A stretch of DNA of 64,000 bases. Origin: Sphingobacterium lumbrici (GTDB lineage: Bacteria; Bacteroidota; Bacteroidia; Sphingobacteriales; Sphingobacteriaceae). Below the pieces are notes generated by a model, which worked only from the letters and a program-made list of their open reading frames with translations, was not told the origin of the DNA and did no database searches. The translations under genes were made by a program, and so were the position numbers. The stretch spans positions 620,001 through 684,000 of the forward strand of contig NZ_SRZY01000011.1 of NCBI RefSeq assembly GCF_006476045.1. The letters run 5' to 3'. This document shows, one piece after another, positions 1 to 8,563 of the stretch (the first letter of the stretch is position 1; the number at the start of each line of letters is the position of its first letter).

Positions 1-366
1 ATCAATGCCGCCGGATACCTCATTCTTCCTAAAATAATAGCCGGGGTAGTGATGATGCCTGTTTTAGTTATTATTGCCATTTTTTGTGCCCTGGTAGGTG
101 GGTTGCTTGGTGGTTCATTGACAGGAGCAGTCAGTGCCGGCGACTACATTATTGGAATCAGAGAATCCTTTCAGGGTTTTACAATGGTGGTAGCGATGGT
201 TAAAGCGTTTATTTATGGTTTTATCATTACTTCTGTACCTGCTCACAAGGGGTTTCACGTGCGGGGGGGGGCTTTGGAAGTGGGGCAAGCAGGTACAAGA
301 GCAGTAGTTATAGGGTGCATCACTATCCTTGCAAGTGACTATGTCATTACTGCTTTACTTTTATAA
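1..366 (+). CDS. MlaE-type ABC transporter permease, 5' end outside window
   Basis: Open from the first base to TAA; only the last 121 residues are visible. The segment is very hydrophobic with several membrane helices, and the GxxGxxxxGxVSAGDY stretch and the following RESFQGFTMVVAMVKAFIYG region fit the MlaE/YrbE permease family that moves phospholipid between outer and inner membrane. The ATPase gene follows 54 bp downstream, as is usual in Bacteroidota mla loci, so the pair is probably one transporter. A run of nine G at 263-271 lies in the coding sequence (residues RGG). Family assignment is firm; the substrate is inferred from the family. Confidence 0.85.
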   Translation: MNAAGYLILPKIIAGVVMMPVLVIIAIFCALVGGLLGGSLTGAVSAGDYIIGIRESFQGFTMVVAMVKAFIYGFIITSVPAHKGFHVRGGALEVGQAGTRAVVIGCITILASDYVITALLL

Positions 367-420
367 AAGCAGGGTACATTCCATCTGGATGGTGAATTAA
401 AATTATTTACGGATGAAATT

Positions 421-1176
421 ATGATTGAGATACAGAATATACATAAAGCTTTTGGTGATAATCGAGTATTGAATGGAATAGATGCGGTATATGAACCCGG
501 TAAAGTGAGTATGATTATCGGAGGATCGGGGTCAGGTAAAAGTACACTTCTCAAATGTATAGTAGGTTTGCATCAGCCGGATCAGGGGAAAGTTTTTTTT
601 GGTAAGCACGAGTTTACAAAGATGGATTTTGAGCAGAAAGTGCCTATTCGGAAGGAAATTGGGATGCTTTTTCAAAACTCGGCACTATTTGACTCTATGA
701 CAGTGGAGCAAAACATTGTGTTTACATTGGACATGTTTACCAAAATGAGTCTTGCTGAAAAAATAGATAGGGCGAATTTTTGTTTGGAGCGGGTTAACTT
801 AGCCGGTAAGAATAACCTGTTTCCTGCAGAATTATCGGGGGGGATGAAAAAACGCGTAGGCATTGCGCGTGCCATTAGCATGAGTCCAAAATATTTGTTT
901 TGTGATGAACCCAATTCGGGATTAGATCCCGCCACTTCAATATTAATAGATGAGTTAATTCAGGATTTGACGGAAGAGTATCAGTCTACGACTATTGTGG
1001 TGACACATGATATGAACTCTGTTATGGGCATAGGCGAATATGTAATGTTTCTTCATCAAGGTGAAAAATTTTGGGAAGGATCTAATAAAGACATGCTCAA
1101 ATCAGATGTGAAAGAACTTAATGACTTTGTATTCGCAAGTCCGTTGATGAAAGCTGCCCGGGAAACGATGAAATAA
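421..1176 (+). CDS. ABC transporter ATP-binding protein (MlaF-like)
   Basis: A 251-residue single nucleotide-binding domain. Walker A is GGSGSGKST near residues 34-42, the signature is LSGGMKKRV, Walker B is YLFCDEPNSGLDP, and the switch His is in VVTHD. The length and sequence match the MlaF/YrbF group that energises MlaE permeases. It lies directly after the MlaE-type permease on the same strand, so both should assemble into one inner-membrane lipid transporter. A separate substrate-binding MCE protein is not visible after it and would have to be elsewhere. Confidence 0.88.
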   Translation: MIEIQNIHKAFGDNRVLNGIDAVYEPGKVSMIIGGSGSGKSTLLKCIVGLHQPDQGKVFFGKHEFTKMDFEQKVPIRKEIGMLFQNSALFDSMTVEQNIVFTLDMFTKMSLAEKIDRANFCLERVNLAGKNNLFPAELSGGMKKRVGIARAISMSPKYLFCDEPNSGLDPATSILIDELIQDLTEEYQSTTIVVTHDMNSVMGIGEYVMFLHQGEKFWEGSNKDMLKSDVKELNDFVFASPLMKAARETMK

Positions 1177-1201
1177 ATAATAAATAATCATATCTAACAT
1201 C

Positions 1202-1209
1202 TATCTTTG
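1202..1209 (+). promoter_or_regulatory. Bacteroidota -7 promoter element
   Basis: TATCTTTG matches the TAnnTTTG consensus. It lies 20 bp before the TTG start at 1229, which would give a very short leader. No convincing -33 TTTG is visible. Confidence 0.45.
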
Positions 1210-1228
1210 CACAAAAAAAACAATTACT

Positions 1229-2134
1229 TTGTCTGAAATTACAACTATTCAATTGCTTACTCCGCAGCACTGGAAGGATTATGAACTAATCGACTGTGGA
1301 GATTTTGAAAAATTAGAGCGGTTTGGTGACCTAATCTTAATTCGTCCGGAACCTCAAGCCGTATGGCCAAAGACGTTGGGCGATGTAGAATGGAATAAAA
1401 GATACCATATCAAATTCAAAGGAAGATCAGCGACTAGTGGCGAATGGTTAAAGAAAAATCCGAAAACGGCAGATCGCTGGCATATTGAATATAAAAATAA
1501 GGACGTTGCGATCAAATTTCGCTTGGGATTGACTTCTTTTAAGCATGTGGGCATCTTTCCCGAACAAGCTGTTAATTGGGATTATATATCCGAAAGTGTA
1601 AAATCGTTTGAAACATCCCAGCCTAAGGTGTTAAATCTTTTTGCGTATACAGGAGGAGCTTCGTTAATAGCCAAAGCTGCAGGAGCAGATACGACACATG
1701 TGGATTCGATAAAGCAGGTCGTGACTTGGGCGAATGAGAACCAAGAACTTTCTGGCGTGGATAATATACGTTGGGTTGTCGAAGATGCACTGAAATTTGT
1801 AAAGCGAGAACTCAAAAGGGGTAATAAATATAACGGTATTATCTTGGATCCTCCCGCTTATGGTCATGGTCCTAAAGGAGAGAAGTGGAAATTGGAAGAC
1901 CATATCATGGAAATGATGCAGGATGTCGTTCAGCTGTTGGATCCGGAAGAGCATTTCCTTATTTTGAATACCTATTCACTTGGGTTTTCATCGGTCATTG
2001 TAGAGAATTTGATTCGGACTTCGTTCCCTCAGGTAGCCAATCTGGAAATAGGGGAGTTGTATCTGCAGGCTACAGCAGGTCCTAAATTGCCATTAGGTGT
2101 ATTTGGGAAATTCCGAAAAACAAAGAAGAAATAA
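1229..2134 (+). CDS. class I SAM-dependent methyltransferase, RlmI-like catalytic domain
   Basis: A 301-residue protein. A Rossmann methyltransferase core is visible: NLFAYTGGASLIAKAAGA is motif I, DSIKQVVTWANEN is the acidic loop, and LDPPAYGHGP is the catalytic/target-base motif typical of 23S rRNA cytosine-C5 methyltransferases of the RlmI/YccW group. It lacks an obvious N-terminal PUA domain. The start is TTG, chosen because homology begins immediately and no in-frame ATG precedes it. A TATCTTTG promoter element lies just upstream. RNA is the likely substrate from family membership; the exact base is not known. Confidence 0.75.
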   Translation: MSEITTIQLLTPQHWKDYELIDCGDFEKLERFGDLILIRPEPQAVWPKTLGDVEWNKRYHIKFKGRSATSGEWLKKNPKTADRWHIEYKNKDVAIKFRLGLTSFKHVGIFPEQAVNWDYISESVKSFETSQPKVLNLFAYTGGASLIAKAAGADTTHVDSIKQVVTWANENQELSGVDNIRWVVEDALKFVKRELKRGNKYNGIILDPPAYGHGPKGEKWKLEDHIMEMMQDVVQLLDPEEHFLILNTYSLGFSSVIVENLIRTSFPQVANLEIGELYLQATAGPKLPLGVFGKFRKTKKK

Positions 2135-2137
2135 AGA

Positions 2138-2180
2138 GGCTGCCTCCTACATTTGCATGCTACAAACATAGGAGGCAGCC
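2138..2180. terminator. hairpin between convergent genes
   Basis: A perfect 12-bp stem (GGCTGCCTCCTA with its complement, arms 2138-2149 and 2169-2180) lies between two convergent genes. There is only a weak T tract on either side, so it may stop transcription from both directions. Confidence 0.6.
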
Positions 2181-2191
2181 CAGCCCGTTTA

Positions 2192-4009
2192 TTAATAAAT
2201 ATTATTTTCGCTGAGTTCTTTTGTTGAAATAAATTCAATGGATTTCAATTGCTTTTCCGCTTCAGCTAGTTGCGTCAAAAGATCTTGTTTCACATTATTC
2301 GACAATGCGGAAATCTTGTCCTTAAGATTTTTATAGTAGTCGATGCCTTCATGCAATTGCTGCTTAAATTTAGTGAGGTATTTCTCTTTTTTATCATTAA
2401 CATCATTGAGGTTGGTTTCTACATAAGTACGTATATAATCCACGTAAAGATTTAGCTCATTGATAAAAAGCGACGGACGTTTCACCCCTGCCAATAAATC
2501 CCGGCGTCCGTAAATGTGGTCAACCATTTCAAATAATGAGTAAGGACCTTTGAAATAAGCCGTATTTGGTCCCGGGCAGATTGCCACCGCTTTGTTTTCT
2601 TTTGGTTTAGTGATGTTGTATTTTAAGTAAGCCGAAGAAGCTAATCCTTCACACAAGCATACCTTTTCAGTTATCTTGTTGTATTCTTTTGTATAGATTT
2701 CGGTATCTAGGTTTTTCAATTTGAGTTCCTTTAGCTTCTTGTGTTGATAAGCCCGGGAGGCGCTACAAATAGGCTCATCTGTAAATTCCGTGTTAGATAT
2801 CAGGTATTTTTTGGTACAGGGGCTTCCGGGGCGATTATCTGCGATGCGCTGTAATCGTTGTTGTTCTGCTGTACTTTTTCGAAAATTGTTGAATGGAACA
2901 CCGAGCGGCGATGCACCACTAATGTAGAAATCATCCTTTTCCGCTGTACTTAATGTATTTAAGGTATGTGTATCTACAGTAGTAGCCTCAGGAACCAATA
3001 GAAATGGTGATCCCCAACCAGTACGGTCTAAACCATAATAGTCTAAAAGGAAACTTTGCTCAGCTGCGGTTCCAATACCACCCTGCACGGTGAATTTTAC
3101 CTCAGGTATTTGATCGATTTGGATCCCTTTTTCTGCGAGCGCATGCTGATAGATTGGGAATAGTTCTTGCGTGAGGTTGTTTCGTTGCGCTTTAAATTCT
3201 TCCAGGATAGGGCCTAGCAGGAAGCCATCGGTCGCAAATGCATGGCCACCACAGTTCAAACCCGATTCGATTCGGAATTCCGAGATCCAGATTCCCTTTT
3301 TTGCCAAAAATTTAGCTTGAATAAAAGCAGATCTGTAATCACTAACTTTTAACGTAATCTTCTTGAGAAATTTACCGACATTGTCTGGGCGAAACTGTTC
3401 CAATTCGGCTAAATAACTGTATAATCTAGGGTTCATTCCCGCAGACAGTATCACAGATGAAGATAATTTACTGTTTGCGAATCCTCTTAGAGCGGCCGAA
3501 GCATCGGAGTATTGTTCTTCTAATGTATTCCCCTTATTGTCCACATTGATTTTATCTACCTTGGACATGATATTGACATCGATATCCCCAATGACCATTT
3601 TCTGTTTTAAGCAGCGTGTTTTATCTTTTCTGTTTTCATCATATTTTTCTTTTTTTATAGCCAGGTACAGTGTTTTTGTTTCACTGTTATCCGGCAGAAG
3701 TTCAAAATATTGATTTAATTCCTGGTCTTGATCTAATTCTGCAGACTGTAGTCTGTCTACCTGTTCGTCTACTAAATCCTGTACAAGATCTAAGTAAGAA
3801 GTAATACGGCGTGCACGCGCATCATCTTCTGTTTTAAAAATTGGGGTGTAAGGTTTGTCGTGTAATTCGGAATAATACTTACGGATGCGCTCAATTAGTT
3901 CATCATCAACAATCGAAATGACGGAAGAAATGCCAAATTTAGCCACTTTAATAGGGCTATCTATAGAGAAAGCTAAGCCCAGAACCGGAATATGAAAAGA
4001 GTGTCCCAT
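2192..4009 (-). CDS. conserved protein of unknown function, possible nitronate-monooxygenase-like fold
   Basis: A 605-residue soluble protein without signal peptide or membrane helices. I do not recognise a named family. The N-terminus (IPVLGLAFSIDSPIKVAKFGISSVISI) and a central glycine-rich segment (CGGHAFATDGFLLGP, then VQGGIGTAAEQSFLLDYYGLDRTGWGSPF) recall the layout of nitronate monooxygenase/PfaD-type flavin TIM barrels, but the protein is much longer than that family and has many charged insertions. It carries several Cys, including CLCEG near the C-terminus. It is monocistronic and convergent with the methyltransferase. Any enzymatic role is speculative. Confidence 0.6.
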   Translation of the reverse strand: MGHSFHIPVLGLAFSIDSPIKVAKFGISSVISIVDDELIERIRKYYSELHDKPYTPIFKTEDDARARRITSYLDLVQDLVDEQVDRLQSAELDQDQELNQYFELLPDNSETKTLYLAIKKEKYDENRKDKTRCLKQKMVIGDIDVNIMSKVDKINVDNKGNTLEEQYSDASAALRGFANSKLSSSVILSAGMNPRLYSYLAELEQFRPDNVGKFLKKITLKVSDYRSAFIQAKFLAKKGIWISEFRIESGLNCGGHAFATDGFLLGPILEEFKAQRNNLTQELFPIYQHALAEKGIQIDQIPEVKFTVQGGIGTAAEQSFLLDYYGLDRTGWGSPFLLVPEATTVDTHTLNTLSTAEKDDFYISGASPLGVPFNNFRKSTAEQQRLQRIADNRPGSPCTKKYLISNTEFTDEPICSASRAYQHKKLKELKLKNLDTEIYTKEYNKITEKVCLCEGLASSAYLKYNITKPKENKAVAICPGPNTAYFKGPYSLFEMVDHIYGRRDLLAGVKRPSLFINELNLYVDYIRTYVETNLNDVNDKKEKYLTKFKQQLHEGIDYYKNLKDKISALSNNVKQDLLTQLAEAEKQLKSIEFISTKELSENNIY

Positions 4010-4117
4010 TAAATTTTAATTATGGGACGCAAATACCCTAAAATTTTGCGATTAAAAAATAACTGCAAAAGCTTATAAAGGTGATTGACATCACTTTTCC
4101 ATGATACCTGTCGGAGT

Positions 4118-4963
4118 TTAAGCCTTGAAAACGATCGTTTTATTCCCGTTAAGCATCACTCTGTCTTCGGTAAGAAGTTGAATTGCTCTGCTTAAAACGG
4201 CTTTTTCAATTTCTTTACCTGCGGTTTTCATTCTGTGCAGGTCGTAACTGTGATCAATGGTTTTCGTATTCTGAACGATAATCGGTCCTTCATCCAGATC
4301 ATCTGTCACAAAATGTGCTGTAGCTCCGATGATCTTAACGCCTCTGTCGTGTGCCTGCTTATATGGATTAGCCCCGATGAATGCCGGCAAAAAGGAATGA
4401 TGAATATTAATGAGCTTACCTTTGAATTGCTTCACAAAACCGGGTGATAATATGCGCATAAACTTGGCAAGTATGATGTAGTCTGCCTGATAGGGATTTA
4501 AAATTTCTGCTAATTTGCCCTCGAATTCCTCTTTGGAGCTATTCTCATGAGACAAGTAATGATAGGGAATGTCAAACTTTTCGGTAAATTCTTTTAGCGT
4601 TTCATAATTACCTACCACCGCCAAGACTTCTGCCTGTAAGGTGTTAAAATAGTTTCGGACTAAAATGTCGGCAAGGCAATGGTGCTCTTTGGTAACAAGT
4701 ACAACTATTTTTTTGCGTTGAGCCGGAGAAAGTGATATCGTTGAATTTTTGGGTAATTGTAACATCAAGTCCTGCATCAACGTTGCCTCAGAGCTTAACA
4801 TACCGGAGCATACCACCCGTACGAAAAACTTATTACTTTCTTCGTCTACGTATTCACGCATGGTGATGATATTTAATTCATGTTTGGCGACTACATTGGC
4901 AATACCGGCTACTAATCCGACGGCATCCCTGCACTGGATAAGAATTAAAGTTTGGTTTTGCAT
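4118..4963 (-). CDS. purU: formyltetrahydrofolate deformylase
   Basis: A 281-residue protein with an N-terminal ACT domain (residues 1-80) and a C-terminal formyltransferase-fold catalytic domain. The conserved block INIHHSFLPAFIGANPYKQAHDRGVKIIGATAHFV holds the catalytic His, and the Asp lies in DDLDEGPI. It hydrolyses 10-formyl-THF to formate and THF, balancing one-carbon pools and feeding formate-dependent purine synthesis. It lies 45 bp after parE on the same strand and may be co-transcribed with it. Confidence 0.93.
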   Translation of the reverse strand: MQNQTLILIQCRDAVGLVAGIANVVAKHELNIITMREYVDEESNKFFVRVVCSGMLSSEATLMQDLMLQLPKNSTISLSPAQRKKIVVLVTKEHHCLADILVRNYFNTLQAEVLAVVGNYETLKEFTEKFDIPYHYLSHENSSKEEFEGKLAEILNPYQADYIILAKFMRILSPGFVKQFKGKLINIHHSFLPAFIGANPYKQAHDRGVKIIGATAHFVTDDLDEGPIIVQNTKTIDHSYDLHRMKTAGKEIEKAVLSRAIQLLTEDRVMLNGNKTIVFKA

Positions 4964-5008
4964 GGTTTTAGGTTGTCTGTTCTCCTTGCTTTTAACTGGA
5001 TATAATTG

Positions 5009-6877
5009 TTAACTCGCTTGTTGAGCAGCTTTTGCTAAGGCCAGTTCCTCTTCAAGGTCTAATTCTACACGTAAATTATTTACAATATGTTTTTGCCTGT
5101 CTGGTGTATTTTTACCCATGTAATATTCCAACAATTGTTGAAGTTTATTTTCCTTAGATAAGATGACAGGCTCTAACCGGATGTCGTCGCCGATAAATAA
5201 ACCAAACTCGGAAGGTGAGATTTCGCCTAATCCTTTGAAGCGTGTGATCTCCGGTTTTCCACCAAGTTTAGAAATTGCCCGTTGTCTTTCCTCGTCAGAA
5301 TAACAATAGATAGTTTCTTTTTTGTTACGGACTCTAAATAGAGGTGTTTGTAAAATCGATACATGCCCTGCTTTTACCAGATCAGGGAAAAACTGAAGGA
5401 AGAATGTCATCATCAGCAGCCGAATGTGCATGCCATCGACATCGGCATCTGTAGCGATTACGATATTGTTATAGCGTAATCCATCCAAGCCATCTTCAAT
5501 ATTTAGGGCATGTTGTAGGAGGTTGAATTCTTCGTTTTCGTAAACAATTTTTTTGGTTAATCCGAAGCAGTTTAACGGCTTTCCTTTTAAGCTGAATACA
5601 GCCTGGGTTTGTACATCGCGTGATTTGGTAATCGACCCACTCGCAGAATCTCCCTCTGTAATAAAGAGTGTCGTATCTTGTGTCCGTTCATGCTTGTCAC
5701 CGAAATGTACTTTACAGTCACGTAGTTTTCTATTGTGTAAAGAAGCTTTCTTTGCCCGCTCGTTCGCTAATTTTTTAATGCCGGCTATATCCTTACGTTC
5801 CCTTTCAGATTGGAGGATACGTTTTTGTAAGGCTTCAGCCGTTGCCGAGTTTTTACGTAAATAGTCGTCCAAAGCCTTCTTTACGAAATCGTTTATGAAC
5901 GTTCTGACAGTAGGGCCATCAGGGCCTATGCTTTGGGAACCTAATTTTGTTTTTGTTTGTGATTCAAAAACGGGCTCTTGTACTTTGATGGCTATTGCAG
6001 CTATGATAGATGCCCTGATATCGGAGGCATCGTATTCCTTTTTGTAAAATTCACGAATTGTTTTTACGACCGCTTCACGGAAGGCAGCTTGATGTGTACC
6101 GCCTTGGGTCGTATGCTGACCATTTACAAATGAATAGTATTCCTCACCATATTGCTGACCGTGCGTCATCGCAATCTCAATATCTTCCCCTTTCAGGTGG
6201 ATAATCGGATAACGCATGGAATCTGTTTCTACGTTTCGTTCTAACAGATCCCTTAATCCATTTTCAGAAATGAATTTTTGGCCGTTAAAATTGATCGTTA
6301 ACCCTGAGTTCAAGAAAACATAGTTCCAGATCATATTCTCAACATACTCAACTCTGTATTTGTAATGTTTGAATATACTGTCGTCCGGATAGAACGTTAC
6401 AGCTGTTCCGTTACGTTGTGTCGTTTCTTTCTGTTCATCGTCGACCAGTTCTCCTTTGCTGAACTGTGCAATACGAGTTACACCCTGGCGATAAGACTGT
6501 ACTGTAAATTGGGATGAAAGCGCATTTACGGCTTTTGTACCTACACCATTTAAACCTACTGATTTCTGGAACGCTTTGCTGTCGTATTTACCTCCGGTAT
6601 TTATCTTAGATACTACGTCTACTACTGATCCAATAGGAATACCACGGCCAAAGTCGCGCACGGTAACTTTATTGTCATTGACCGTTATGTCAATAGTCCT
6701 ACCTGCTCCCATCACAAATTCATCAATGGAATTGTCTACTACCTCTTTTAAAAGCACATAGATACCATCATCATAGGCAGATCCATCTCCAAGTTTACCA
6801 ATATACATTCCCGGTCGTAAGCGAATATGCTCTTTCCAGTCGAGTGATCGGATACTATCTTCGTTATATGTAGTCAT
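5009..6877 (-). CDS. parE: DNA topoisomerase IV subunit B (ParE-type)
   Basis: A 622-residue type IIA topoisomerase ATPase subunit. The GHKL ATP-binding motifs [18 protein letters not shown] and [14 protein letters not shown] are in order. The Toprim motifs follow: [11 protein letters not shown], then [17 protein letters not shown]. The start [27 protein letters not shown] is typical for Bacteroidota ParE rather than GyrB. The protein decatenates daughter chromosomes together with ParC. parC is not adjacent; purU follows instead. Confidence 0.92.
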   Translation of the reverse strand: MTTYNEDSIRSLDWKEHIRLRPGMYIGKLGDGSAYDDGIYVLLKEVVDNSIDEFVMGAGRTIDITVNDNKVTVRDFGRGIPIGSVVDVVSKINTGGKYDSKAFQKSVGLNGVGTKAVNALSSQFTVQSYRQGVTRIAQFSKGELVDDEQKETTQRNGTAVTFYPDDSIFKHYKYRVEYVENMIWNYVFLNSGLTINFNGQKFISENGLRDLLERNVETDSMRYPIIHLKGEDIEIAMTHGQQYGEEYYSFVNGQHTTQGGTHQAAFREAVVKTIREFYKKEYDASDIRASIIAAIAIKVQEPVFESQTKTKLGSQSIGPDGPTVRTFINDFVKKALDDYLRKNSATAEALQKRILQSERERKDIAGIKKLANERAKKASLHNRKLRDCKVHFGDKHERTQDTTLFITEGDSASGSITKSRDVQTQAVFSLKGKPLNCFGLTKKIVYENEEFNLLQHALNIEDGLDGLRYNNIVIATDADVDGMHIRLLMMTFFLQFFPDLVKAGHVSILQTPLFRVRNKKETIYCYSDEERQRAISKLGGKPEITRFKGLGEISPSEFGLFIGDDIRLEPVILSKENKLQQLLEYYMGKNTPDRQKHIVNNLRVELDLEEELALAKAAQQAS

Positions 6878-6901
6878 TTGTTAACACAATTAAGAACCTG
6901 A

Positions 6902-6909
6902 CAAAAATA
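6902..6909 (-). promoter_or_regulatory. -7 promoter element for parE
   Basis: On the minus strand TATTTTTG matches TAnnTTTG, 25 bp upstream of the parE start. Confidence 0.45.
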
Positions 6910-7021
6910 TAAAAAAATAGATGATAAACTGTATGCTATTCTGTTAAAGAATAGATCTTATTTAACTGTAGAAATAGTCTATGAACAAGAAACAGGGATA
7001 CGAAGTAGCCGTTAACATGAG

Positions 7022-7807
7022 CTATCTAAATCGGTACCCGATTGATAGTCCCATGGTCAGGCCAAAAATAGGACCGTTTGGTCTTACTTCAACAATTCGC
7101 TCATCAACATGGTAATCAAATTTGTAAACCGGAATGTCGTCTAGCTGTTGTAGTGTTCTGCTTATATCATCCTGAATATTTTGGGATAGAGGTTGAGAAG
7201 CAGTTCCGGAGACCTTGCCAAAAGCATATCCGTAATGATTGCCGACAATTTGCCAATCCAGATAAAAAGCTTTAAAAATGTTATATTGTAAACCAATCCC
7301 ATAGCCGGCGCTGATGGTGTTGATTGGCCCTTTAATTGGAACAACTATATCTGATAGGTTATTGGTGTTGTCGATATAGTCGTAATTTAGCTGAAAAGAA
7401 GGCATGTATCTCGAATATTTAAGATACGGTGCAAAATAAAACTTCGTGAATGTATTATTGTTGCCAAAATAAAAACGTACTTCGGGCTGAATAGAGAAGC
7501 GGTTCACCTTAGCTTCCTCAAGGGTTTTTCTGCCATTTTCGTCCTCAATTCTGTCTATATATAAATCTTGAAACGGCAGACTTCTGTTTGGCGTGAAAGA
7601 AAAGCTTAACCCTATAGAAGTTTTAGGCTTAACAGATCTTTCGTACTGGAGTTGAAATGTTTTAAAGGGAAGGGTAAGGAAATTGGTTTTGATAAGTTGA
7701 GGAGCATACACATTCTCACCGTAGCAGTATAGCTGGCCGTAAGAATCAAAAACCATAAATATGAAAATCAAAACTGCTGTCGTTTTTACAAATTTCTGTT
7801 TAATCAT
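7022..7807 (-). CDS. secreted outer-membrane beta-barrel-like protein
   Basis: A 261-residue protein with an N-terminal signal peptide (MIKQKFVKTTAVLIFIFMVFDSYGQ). The rest is rich in alternating aromatic/polar strands (FQLQYERSVKPKTSIGLSFSF, EVRFYFG, FYFAPYLKYSRY, GYGIGLQYNIF) and ends in a terminal aromatic-basic strand (LTMGLSIGYRFR), typical for small outer-membrane beta-barrels such as the DUF3575 type in Bacteroidota. No catalytic motif is visible. It stands alone between parE and a cupin gene. The precise function is unknown. Confidence 0.7.
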   Translation of the reverse strand: MIKQKFVKTTAVLIFIFMVFDSYGQLYCYGENVYAPQLIKTNFLTLPFKTFQLQYERSVKPKTSIGLSFSFTPNRSLPFQDLYIDRIEDENGRKTLEEAKVNRFSIQPEVRFYFGNNNTFTKFYFAPYLKYSRYMPSFQLNYDYIDNTNNLSDIVVPIKGPINTISAGYGIGLQYNIFKAFYLDWQIVGNHYGYAFGKVSGTASQPLSQNIQDDISRTLQQLDDIPVYKFDYHVDERIVEVRPNGPIFGLTMGLSIGYRFR

Positions 7808-7881
7808 TAATAAATAGTAGTTATAGCAGTGAAAATTTGCATTTATTTATGGTTTTTGATGTTGGGATTTTGCGTGAGCAA

Positions 7882-8382
7882 CTATCTGCCAAAATCGTCT
7901 TGCACACGTACAATGTCGCTTTCATCAGAAGGGTTAGACGCATCTGTATGTTGCCAGATTTCGGCAACGACACCGAATTCACCTAATCCCACTAAGCGAT
8001 GACGCTCACCTTGGCTGAGGCGTATAGTATCACCTTCCTTGAGTATTTTAAGTTCGTGTTCATCATCATTGGGACTGGTTACTACACCCACTTCGCCACG
8101 TATTACACGCCAAATTTCGGCCCGGCGATGATGATATTGCCAGGAGAGGCGTTTGTTTGGGCCTACGATTAAAATTTTTGGACTTAACTTTCCTGATATT
8201 CTTAGATCTTGTATATCTAAACCCTCAAAATATTCATTTGCAAATTGCTGTGCTTGATCTTCGTTGATCACAAAGAATCCACCCCATGGTCTATTTTGAT
8301 CGGTATTTTCGATAGCAAATCCCTGATCAGTGATTTTTTTTTCAATTTGGCTGAATAGTTCGCCTTTATCTATATATGTCAT
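7882..8382 (-). CDS. cupin-type phosphomannose isomerase-like protein
   Basis: The start is set at MTYIDKG (166 residues). The frame is open further upstream, but those 44 extra residues are hydrophobic, low-complexity and lack family character. A cupin fold is shown by SWQYHHRRAEIWRVIRGEVGVV and a second motif GDTIRLSQGERHRLVGLGEFGVVAEIWQH. PNKRLSWQYHHRRAE plus an early RPWGGFF segment are hallmarks of type II mannose-6-phosphate isomerase domains. It probably acts on a phospho- or nucleotide-sugar, or is a stand-alone isomerase in cell-envelope sugar supply. The substrate is inferred. Confidence 0.75.
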   Translation of the reverse strand: MTYIDKGELFSQIEKKITDQGFAIENTDQNRPWGGFFVINEDQAQQFANEYFEGLDIQDLRISGKLSPKILIVGPNKRLSWQYHHRRAEIWRVIRGEVGVVTSPNDDEHELKILKEGDTIRLSQGERHRLVGLGEFGVVAEIWQHTDASNPSDESDIVRVQDDFGR

Positions 8383-8563
8383 GGCTAATTGATTTATAGT
8401 GACGATGAAGATAATACATTCTTTGAAAATTTCATAATCAAAAATAAAACTGGGGCATAAATAGTGATAAAATCTCATTATTCGCTTAGATACCTGAAAT
8501 CCGGAAAACATCAATCCTACCGGAGGGGATGAATCTCGAAAAATCGTACCTTCGTAGGTGAAT

